A DNA stretch of 13,306 nucleotides from Amoebophrya sp. AT5.2. Taxonomy: Eukaryota > Sar > Dinophyceae > Syndiniales > Amoebophryaceae. A model generated the notes under the pieces. That model was not told the DNA's origin and made no database searches. It saw only the letters and a program-made list of their open reading frames with translations. The DNA is taken from positions 1-13,306 of the forward strand of contig RXOD01005597.1 of assembly GCA_005223375.1 (NCBI GenBank), in the 5' to 3' direction. Every line of letters begins with the position of its first letter. Position 1 is the stretch's first letter. Below are positions 1 to 6,825 of this stretch, piece after piece. The position numbers and the translations under genes are program-made.

Positions 1-271
1 CAGCCGATATTCGCCAAGCAGAGGTCGGCTGCTGCTGCTGCTGGGCGAATAGCGGCTTCTCGACAGCACGAGCATGAGGTGCGAGAGCTGGAGGCGGGAG
101 CCCAATTTCGACTGAAGAGTGGGACCGCTCGTGCTCATGCTGGTACCTCCCCAGCCCCACACCAGCACCAGCCGGAACCGTTACTGGCACGCTGTCTTCC
201 TGCGAAGCGCCCCGCAGAAGCTGGTATCGCTCCGCAGCAGCGAATTTCGCCTGCGCGTAATCGGATGCCAT
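1..271 (-). CDS. Unrecognised protein, 5' part, cut by the left window edge
   Basis: I do not recognise this protein. From the ATG at 271 the minus strand reads 90 complete codons and is still open at position 1. The peptide begins MASDYAQAKFAAAERYQLL, an amphipathic Ala-rich helix, followed by a His/Glu patch, a Pro/Ala stretch and five glutamines encoded by a CAG run (plus-strand GCT repeat near 30-42). The frame stays open upstream of this ATG to an in-frame TAG near 394, so the true start may lie in an earlier exon. A candidate exon at 639-552 joins in phase through a 170-bp GT-AG intron, giving at least 156 residues in the window with a hydrophobic then Arg-rich N-terminus. Same strand as all other genes here. 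Codon use looks coding, but there is no domain to anchor the call. Confidence 0.5.
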   Translation of the reverse strand, partial: MASDYAQAKFAAAERYQLLRGASQEDSVPVTVPAGAGVGLGRYQHEHERSHSSVEIGLPPPALAPHARAVEKPLFAQQQQQPTSAWRISA

Positions 272-381
272 ACGATGGAGCCTTCGAAACCAGTAGGTAC
301 TTGCTTTTACTCTCGATCGGATACGGGTTCCAAGACCAAGGCTTGGCTCTACCAGTACCAATTGGCTAAGTACTCTATCGT

Positions 382-551
382 CTAACAAGAACTATCTGCA
401 TCTTCGCGAAGCGACGAAACAAGTGGAGCCGTTGAAACGTCAGCGTATGGTGCGAAATCAACCGGTAGGTCGTCCTCACAGTCGCAGGGCGTTTTTATTT
501 GGTGGAATTGGAGGAATTCATCTTGCCGTGTTGCTGGTTTTTTCGTCTTAC
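382..551 (-). other. Candidate 170-bp intron of the left-edge gene
   Basis: On the minus strand a strong donor, GAGCT^GTAAGACG, begins at 551, and an acceptor, TTCTTGTTAG^AC, ends at 382. Splicing joins an ATG-initiated frame (639-552, 29 codons plus one base) in phase 1 to the frame that runs to the left edge, making a Tyr codon at the junction. It is longer than the two better supported introns of this window (56 and 60 bp), and other acceptors nearby are possible, so the model is tentative. Confidence 0.25.
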
Positions 552-639
552 AGCTCGCTGGCGCTGCACTGCGACTACGACGACGTAAAAAGATTGAAGA
601 TACATAAGTAGTCAAAAGCAACCCCGATGGCGCGTTCAT

Positions 640-1603
640 TCCTTGATCAGCCCTACACAAGCAACAGAGAGGATAAACCCACGAGTTTTTCCCTTGATAC
701 TTTACCCCGGATCAGCCCCTTCCCATGGTCATACATCAGAAGTCTACACATTTCGATTCTCGTCAACCCAGTCGGGAAGAGTGGAATTGCACCGTTGTAG
801 CCCGTTCTTGATCTCACTTTTTCACAAACGGGACACAGAGATGCTGAAGCGAGGATGAAGTGCATGCAAATAAAAGGATGATGACTACTCTTTTACAAAT
901 AACCGTTCCAATCGTGTAGACTTTCACTTTCCTTTATTGTGGTAGGCTCTCCCGGAATCATGAATTATGAATGTATCGTGCTGGTATTTCATCTCGGCAG
1001 ATTCCTCACGGTTTATTTTTCTCTTCACTGACAGAAGTAACGCACGAGGCAACATTCATGGGTCATTATCGTAGTCTGCGTCTGCCCTCGCAACAAGAAT
1101 GCATTTACAGGTCATAAAGAGCTTCATCGCTTGATGAACGGTATCTTCTAACTGACTCTAAGAAGTAAAAAGCACTTTATACGGCGTCATCTCCCCTCAA
1201 GAACATGATCGTTGTTATGCCACGATCGACTACTGAAAGTAGGTCCAACTAGAAGACGGTATACATCTACATTTTTTGCGGTAGTTGCCTTCGGCCTTTA
1301 CAGGAAATTTTACAAACCACGACAAGAATTCGAGCGAAATGAGCCTGGCCTTCCAGACCGCCAAGAAAACGTGTGCGCTGCCTGCGGTGACTGCTCGGGT
1401 TGTCCGCCTCCGTGCAGGTAAAGCTCACTCGGAAACGCATGCCGACGGGTGAAACGGAAGTAAGTAGCCATGTATTGGCAGCATAGTTAGGAGCACAAAA
1501 TCCAAATGCAAATCTTCCAAAATGCAACACTATAGCAGGTAACGGTACACGTACAACGGCATAGATCCACCAAAAAAAAATATTTTATATTTGTTTCATC
1601 ATT
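640..1603. other. Intergenic interval with no supported gene
   Basis: This 964-bp stretch is more AT-rich than the neighbouring coding regions. It holds only short frames on both strands, several of which lack an ATG start. It must contain the 3' untranslated region of the histidine-phosphatase gene (next to its TAA at 1604-1606) and the upstream region of the left-edge gene. I see no RNA gene, long repeat or clear splice-linked frame in it. Confidence 0.6.
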
Positions 1604-3727
1604 TTATCCCACCACGATCTCCGTTCCCCGATCCCCGGCAGTCACGACCACGCCGCCGCCCGCGCGCGCAGCTGCTCCGAGGACATCGACCGAACCTCCA
1701 TCGCACTTGCACTTACTCCCGAGACCCTCGTCGCCGATCAGACACGTATCGCCGCACAGTTGGACGTTCACGATTGGTTTCAACGTTGTCCCTTCATCGC
1801 CTAACTCCAATTCGACCCGCGCCATCCCTGCGTTCGAGAGTTTCTTTTTCCGCAAGTCACGGAGCAAGCCGCTCTCGGTCTCGCTGTCTTCGCTTAGAAA
1901 CTTGCGGAAGAATTCCCGGAAGAAGTGGGAATGTCCGACGACCACCTGCACTTTTCCCGTCGCGTCGTCTGCTTCTTCTTCAGCGTAAATCAGCTGGTCA
2001 CGAAACTCCTCCAGTCGCCGATCGATCGCTTTTTCTCCGTCGGCCCACTCAGTCCACCACGGGTGCTGCACTTGCGACAAGTCGAACGCAACTTCATTTT
2101 CCACGCTCTTGCCCTCGTCGAGGCACGCCAAGCGCTGTTCGGCCAAAGTCCCCTTCACCTTTTCGAGTATTGCAGGGCCCACTTCGGTGCCCAGCGTATC
2201 CACCGAGGCGAAGGACGTCTTCTTCTCGCGCGCCGACGGCATCAGGATCATCTTCGTCTTTCTCTTCGGCTTCGCCGTCGCCGCCCCGACTAGCTGCTTC
2301 TCGAACCCGATCAGAGCAGTCTGCAGCGCTCGGGTCAACGGTGAGCAAAAGAAGTGGACTCCCGGCGCGCGGCCGGCTGCACGACCACCCAGTCCCAGAG
2401 CCAGACCCTCCTCCTTTGCGACTACTTCCGCCGCCAAATGCCTGCACTGCTCGACGCCCGCAGCGCTCAAGGGAGCATCGATTAATGTCGGCATGCGCCA
2501 GAACTGCCCCGAATCCTGCGCCTGATTCCACAGCGATTCCCCATGTCGAACAAGATACACCGTCCGCTTCGAAGGGATCGACGAAGGATCGATCCGCCTC
2601 AAGGTTACAAAACCAAGTCGTTCGATGTCCTCGTCGGGGCTGGAGGTTTTGGCGTCTTTCTCGTGTTGGCGTGTACCTCGTTGTTCTGACGTCGACTGCG
2701 CACTGGACGCAGAAGTGGTGCTTTTTACCGCACCCAGTGAGGCGTTGTGGATGGTAGAGGTAGTGCTATTCAGGGTTGTCGTGTCTCCTGCGGCAGTCGA
2801 GCACTGCTCTTCGTCGTTTTGTGCTTGTGGTGGTCTCGCTCCTGTGTTGTATGTGCGAGAGGTGCATTTTCGGTTCGGGGAGAGCGCGTAGACGATGCTC
2901 CCCAGCAACGTCGCGGGTGGTGCCGGAGCCGTGACGCATGCTTTTATCGGTACCTTTACTTCTGCGCTGTTCAGTTTCAGATCGGCTAGTGCGATCACAC
3001 CGGACGCAAGGACGACGTGCCCCTGCTGACCACCTGTTTTGTTCAACATTATCCCAGGTCGTTCCTTCTTCGACGTCGGAGATGATGAGCTCCCACCTCC
3101 ATGCTGCTCTAGTGCGCCTGTGGTTGAAGAGCGACAAGTTTCATGACCACCAACGCTTCCATCAGCGTCCGATCGGACCACCTCGACCTCCAACACGGCG
3201 TCCGAATCCAGCACTACACCCGCGGCAAAGGGAACCGGCCGCGCAGTGTGCCAAATGATGCCATTTGGGTCGCCGTGCAGTCGCCGCGTATTCCAGCACA
3301 CGAACGTCGGGTCGTCATCGCTTCTTGTTCCTGTTTTGCATTTGCTTTCGTTGATGTCCATGTTGCTGCTACTGTTGGTACGCATGCGCACGTAAACGAA
3401 GCTGCCGCTGGAGTTCGTGGCCGTGCTACCAACGGCCGACAACGACGAGAAGGAAGATGACGTCGCAGCTGAACGGCTTTTCGGAGCAAGAATCTGCTTC
3501 GATGGCGTTGCAAATCCGTCTTTCTTCTTTATTAGGTCGTCCGCATGCTCCGGTGGTCCCCGGCCAATCACGTCCTCGGTTGCGCGGTCCGTCTGCAATT
3601 GTTCGTCGTTCTGACACGAGCAGAAAATTCCGCTCATGTCCACACCCCCAGCCGACGTTCCTCCCGCAACAGAAAAAACTGCCGACGGAAGCTCCAACTG
3701 CTCGAGAAAGATTAGAAGTGGCGCCAT
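1604..3727 (-). CDS. C2-like domain plus histidine phosphatase (phosphoglycerate mutase-like) protein
   Basis: Single-exon frame of 707 residues, ATG at 3727 in an AAAAAGATGG context, TAA at 1604-1606. The C-terminal half is a histidine phosphatase superfamily domain. It has the RHGE box at 394-397 (nucleophile His395), SPLTRALQTA at 462-471, a Pro-x-x-Arg-Glu then Asp-Thr segment around 497-511, a WW pair at 557-558, and the second histidine in GHSHFFREFF at 598-607 (His599). The family transfers or removes phosphate through a phosphohistidine; the substrate cannot be read from sequence. Residues about 144-282 resemble a divergent C2 fold: a W-H-T strand, a hydrophobic LEVEV strand and a late LASGVIALADLKL strand, broken by a Ser/Gly-rich loop. 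The rest is low-complexity Ser/Thr. No signal peptide or membrane segment is evident, so a cytosolic or membrane-recruited enzyme is likely. The phosphatase call is firm; the C2 call is moderate. Confidence 0.85.
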   Translation of the reverse strand: MAPLLIFLEQLELPSAVFSVAGGTSAGGVDMSGIFCSCQNDEQLQTDRATEDVIGRGPPEHADDLIKKKDGFATPSKQILAPKSRSAATSSSFSSLSAVGSTATNSSGSFVYVRMRTNSSSNMDINESKCKTGTRSDDDPTFVCWNTRRLHGDPNGIIWHTARPVPFAAGVVLDSDAVLEVEVVRSDADGSVGGHETCRSSTTGALEQHGGGSSSSPTSKKERPGIMLNKTGGQQGHVVLASGVIALADLKLNSAEVKVPIKACVTAPAPPATLLGSIVYALSPNRKCTSRTYNTGARPPQAQNDEEQCSTAAGDTTTLNSTTSTIHNASLGAVKSTTSASSAQSTSEQRGTRQHEKDAKTSSPDEDIERLGFVTLRRIDPSSIPSKRTVYLVRHGESLWNQAQDSGQFWRMPTLIDAPLSAAGVEQCRHLAAEVVAKEEGLALGLGGRAAGRAPGVHFFCSPLTRALQTALIGFEKQLVGAATAKPKRKTKMILMPSAREKKTSFASVDTLGTEVGPAILEKVKGTLAEQRLACLDEGKSVENEVAFDLSQVQHPWWTEWADGEKAIDRRLEEFRDQLIYAEEEADDATGKVQVVVGHSHFFREFFRKFLSEDSETESGLLRDLRKKKLSNAGMARVELELGDEGTTLKPIVNVQLCGDTCLIGDEGLGSKCKCDGGSVDVLGAAARAGGGVVVTAGDRGTEIVVG

Positions 3728-4072
3728 CTTTTTCGTTCCCCTCTCACCGCCGGGAATGAATTCAATTTCGCGTTTGCATTTATTTGTTCGTTAGTAGAAC
3801 AAAACGCTTTCTCCGGCGGGCGATCAATCATGTTTAGAATTCAATTTCAGGTCGTGATATAAGCTCGGAACCCGGGGCATTTTTTTTTATTTTTTGTCTA
3901 CTTCTATATGCCCTGTCTGTGCTGTCGCTCTCTCTGTTGTGGAAACAAACAATTTTTTCACAGCCGAGCAGTTGTAGAACAAGAAGATCGAGAATGAAAA
4001 AACAAACAGCCACATGAGCTGCGTGGAAACTACCCGGTGCCTGTTGCTCCTGCGGTCCCTTGAATAGCAGTG
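3728..4072. other. Upstream region of the phosphatase gene
   Basis: This 345-bp interval has no gene I can support. Read on the minus strand it contains an A-rich run near 3880-3900, just inside a GC-rich box, and a pyrimidine tract ending in CAG at about 3952-3934 (TTGTTTGTTTCCACAACAG). That tract would suit a splice acceptor, either for a 5' UTR intron or for spliced-leader addition, about 205 bases before the ATG. No matching donor or leader could be verified. Confidence 0.35.
3758..3848. repeat. 12-bp direct repeat pair
   Basis: GAATTCAATTTC occurs at 3758-3769 and again at 3837-3848, 79 bp apart, both upstream of the phosphatase start codon. The copies are exact. The pair may be chance in an AT-rich interval, or a duplicated upstream element. 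Confidence 0.5.
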
Positions 4073-4351
4073 CTAGAGTTCTTCGCAGCTGTCAATCCTG
4101 CCATCGCTGTCAAAATTGTGCCCAAAAAACAACAGCCTGTATGCTTGGTAGGTGCGAAACGTCGACGTCGAGCACCGTGCTGAAATCGATCTGTAGTATA
4201 AGTGTCTCACTTTTTCATGCAGGAGTTCTTGCACCTCTTCCCAAAATCTTCCGTTATATTTTTCACTTTTTCTGGGACGCCCGCAACCGCATTTTCCATC
4301 ACTTTGTGCGGGTTGCGCACCTCCAATTTGCTTGGCATTGAAATTGATCAT
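4073..4351 (-). CDS. Small protein ending in an EF-hand calcium-binding loop
   Basis: ATG at 4351, TAG at 4075-4073, 92 residues. The last fourteen residues hold a close match to the canonical 12-residue EF-hand loop: N79-F-D81-S-D83-G84-R-I86-D87-S-C-E90, then Glu-Leu. Loop positions 3, 5, 6, 8, 9 and 12 carry the expected residues, and position 1 is Asn instead of Asp. A Phe pair sits at the expected place in the incoming helix. The stop follows at once, so the outgoing helix and any paired EF-hand are missing. The frame may therefore be one exon of a larger, spliced gene; several GT and AG sites lie inside it, but none gave an unambiguous model. The N-terminal part has a short CGCGRPRK segment and a helix. 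It lies only 56 bp beyond the stop of the upstream gene. The protein family is otherwise not recognised. Confidence 0.4.
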   Translation of the reverse strand: MINFNAKQIGGAQPAQSDGKCGCGRPRKSEKYNGRFWEEVQELLHEKVRHLYYRSISARCSTSTFRTYQAYRLLFFGHNFDSDGRIDSCEEL

Positions 4352-4407
4352 TGATTTCCATTTTCTACTTCATTGTAAAGCCTCGGTGTTCTGCTCTCCT
4401 CCTCTCG

Positions 4408-6122
4408 CTATCCGAATCTCGTCGGGCTAAGACTCGGGTTTCTCCTCTCGTTGTGTTCGAGGAGGAAGGCATCCACCTGACGTCGGTACGGCGAAATCGG
4501 ACGAAGCGCCGAGCCCTCGTCCACTGCGTCGCCCGCGACGTACATAGCCGGAAGTCTTTCTTTTTGTTCGTCCTCTTTATCTTCCGCGTGCCCGACATCC
4601 GCTTCCGCGTCTCCTTCCCCGTACCTTTTCTGCATGTAGTAGAGCCCGAATCCGGCGCACGAAATCACGCCGTAAATCAGCAGCGCGAGTAGGCAAAAAG
4701 CCGAAAACATGCCCGCCCGCCACTCGAGCCAAGGGTTGCACTGGCCCCATGAGACCCCCCACGTCCAGTACGCGCCCCAGAGCTGGACCAAAAGCGAAAA
4801 CAACCAGGAAGCGGCAGCAAATGACGCGCCTGGGGTGTTTGTGTCAGTTGTTGCACCATCTGTGTTTGTCATAGGTCTAAACTCTAGGAAAGTGGAAAAT
4901 AGCTAGCGCATTCGTCCCCGAAATGCGCCGCTTCGATACCGGTTTGCCCCCCGCCCTTCCTCGCGATTTCGCACTGTAGGTACACGTCTCCCCCCGCTAC
5001 CACGCTCCCCACCAGCAGGTAGCCCGCTTCCTCCAGGCAGCGCTCTTCCGCCATCGCCGGCAGCGGTCTGTCCAGGCCTGGGGTCGGGTGCGCGACCAGA
5101 TCCCCCTCCAACTCGTCCAGGTACATCAGGTTCAGCACGCAGAGGCAAAAAAACGGCAAGCACGCAAACCGGAAGTCCCGGTCCTGCACCGCCATCTGTG
5201 CCGTGATCACGAACACCGACGCCGCGAGGCAGTAGAACAAGGCCTGGAAGCTCGCGTAAAACGCCGCGCGCTCCTCGGCATCGGGGTGGCGCGGATAGCC
5301 AGAATCAAAATACTCCTCAATGGCGGCGCTCGTGGTGTAACGGCCTGTTCTATCGAGGACCGGCGGCCTCTCGTCGGCTGTTGATGAAGCAGCTCCTGAA
5401 GCACTACTAGATCCGGCTCCACCCGAATCGGAGGAGGACGAATTTGTGCTTGTAGTTCCCATCATCTCCTCAATCTCCGCGCGCCGCGCCGCTTGTTTTG
5501 CCTGAGCGCGTTCGACGATCTTGAAGGTTGGCAGCATGTCCTCCGCCGGAACGCCCACTGTGATGTTGGTACCGCCGACACCCTCTACAATTTTCCCCGC
5601 AATCGGATCTCTGCTCAGCTCGGGCTCGTTCAGCGCGTGCAGCGGAACGCCACGCTGCGTCAAAAACCATTTGTCGCCCTTTGCGCTGTTGTCGAAGCTG
5701 AATCTCGATTTTTGGTCTAGTACTCGTCGGACTCCGTGTTGCTCTCTGGAGGTTTTGCCCCGTTTGTTTGATAATTTCCTCGTCGTATGCTGCAGCCTCC
5801 TGGTGCGGCGCCCTATCTGCAGCGCGCTTGCGTAGGATGGGTCCTCCGGGTTCGCCTTCTTCGCCTTCTCGCCCTTGCCGGTCAGGGGATGGTTCTCAGC
5901 GACTGTTTTTCGGTTCCGCCGTATCCGAGATAGCGCGGAGGGGAATGCCAAAATGGATACGGGCCGCACACGCCGTACCTCAACCTTGTTTGATGACCGC
6001 GTGCTACTCGGCGTGGCTGACGTCGGCGCTCGATTGTACGCCGCTGCGGGTGCGGCGCCAAGGAGAAGGGTTGCTGCGGCTGCCTGGCGAATTCGTTTCA
6101 ACGGCATCTTCAAGATTTGCAT
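4408..6122 (-). CDS. Two-exon protein with signal peptide and four predicted membrane segments, function unknown
   Basis: Exon 1 is 6122-4940 and exon 2 is 4883-4408, separated by a 56-bp GT-AG intron; the product is 552 residues. I do not recognise the family. The ATG at 6122 follows an in-frame TGA directly. The N-terminus (about 1-29) is a signal peptide: basic start, an Ala/Leu core and AAA before Tyr. A Ser/Thr/Arg-rich stretch follows, which would fit a bipartite organelle-targeting leader, though this is inference. Residues 220-250 are Ser/Gly linker. Membrane segments are likely at about 287-308, 317-335, 415-438 and 452-478. The last two flank a tryptophan-rich loop (AYWTWGVSWGQ...PWLEW). 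The C-terminus is acidic and soluble. Read without splicing, exon 1 ends at a TAG that is the acceptor itself, and exon 2 would start at an ATG 11 bp further on. Two separate genes are the alternative. Confidence 0.6.
4884..4939 (-). other. 56-bp GT-AG intron
   Basis: Donor ACCG^GTATCGAAG begins at 4939 and acceptor TTTTCCACTTTCCTAG^AG ends at 4884, with a clear pyrimidine tract. Removing it turns the codon G|GT into GAG (Glu395) and continues in phase through TTT AGA CCT into the downstream ATG frame. The length is not a multiple of three, and retention stops translation at the TAG of the acceptor. Confidence 0.6.
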
Positions 6123-6825
6123 TCACGCGCTGCACGTCTATGGCCCGGCCCGTGCAGCTGCGGTATCAGTATCTGACCGTGATTCTCTCGTGCCCTGCAC
6201 AGCAAGTTTCTTCATGCTAAACCTTCGTCGAGTGGATGAGGTCGAGTTGTAGTACACGTTCGGACAATGCGTCATTCATTTATTCACCCGGCTGCCGCCC
6301 AGAGCATATCGCATTCCGCCTCTTTTTCATGTGTGGCTCTGCCAGATACTGTTTTTTCAATTGCAATCAGTCTCGGTCGCTCACAACGTTCATTCACAAG
6401 GCTTCCTTTTCCTTATGAGTCCTCTCATCTGTAATGTGTGCCTTTCAAGCGCGTTCCAAATCCGACGGCAGTCCAGTACCGCGTGAAGACGAACGCGAAC
6501 CGCTCAAGTACGCACTATTGATTCGTTTTCATCATGATTCAGAATTGTTTCTCACGTACGGGAGATGAGACGCGAAATTTGAGCAGACAACGACAAATGA
6601 ACATTGCCTGTATCCATTTTCCCGGCAACAAACAGTTTCAGAGTCCACGACGGGGTGAATTCAACAAGTACAAGGAAGAAGTAGTTGTACTTCATCATAC
6701 TACGTACATGTGCATTGATTTAGAAGACGAGGAAGCATATTCGAGGAAAGTACATTTTTTAAGTTGCGCGTGGTTCCACACGACCTGCGTAACAACAGAC
6801 TTCTGGTTCCGTCAGAGCGGGGAAC
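6123..6825. other. Intergenic interval with a small hairpin
   Basis: This 703-bp gap lies between the stop of the large repeat protein (TGA at 6828-6826) and the start of the membrane protein (6122). No minus-strand gene is supported. A plus-strand frame of 114 codons (6534-6878) has an ATG but runs into the antisense of the neighbouring gene and has no recognisable motif. On the minus strand, a 25-codon upstream frame begins near 6216 (MKKLAVQGT...) and closes before the main ATG, so it may be a uORF if it is transcribed. Confidence 0.5.
6666..6692. repeat. 8-bp perfect inverted repeat (hairpin)
   Basis: AAGTACAA at 6666-6673 and TTGTACTT at 6685-6692 are perfectly complementary around an 11-base loop. 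On the minus strand it falls about 135 bases after the stop codon of the upstream gene, where a 3' UTR or RNA-processing hairpin could lie. The stem is short and AT-rich, so function is uncertain. Confidence 0.45.

Noticed and set aside
1455..1485. AAGTAGCCATGTATTGGC, faintly like a dinoflagellate spliced leader
   Set aside because: It differs from the known leader at several core positions and has no donor GT at the right place, so it is not an SL RNA gene.
2094..2531. Minus-strand 145-codon frame inside the phosphatase gene
   Set aside because: It is a shifted-frame shadow on the same strand. The main frame carries all catalytic motifs.
1591..2757. Plus-strand frame of 388 codons
   Set aside because: It lies fully antisense to the histidine-phosphatase domain. 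Its Arg/Ser/Pro-rich composition is what the reverse strand of GC-rich codons yields, and it has no motif.
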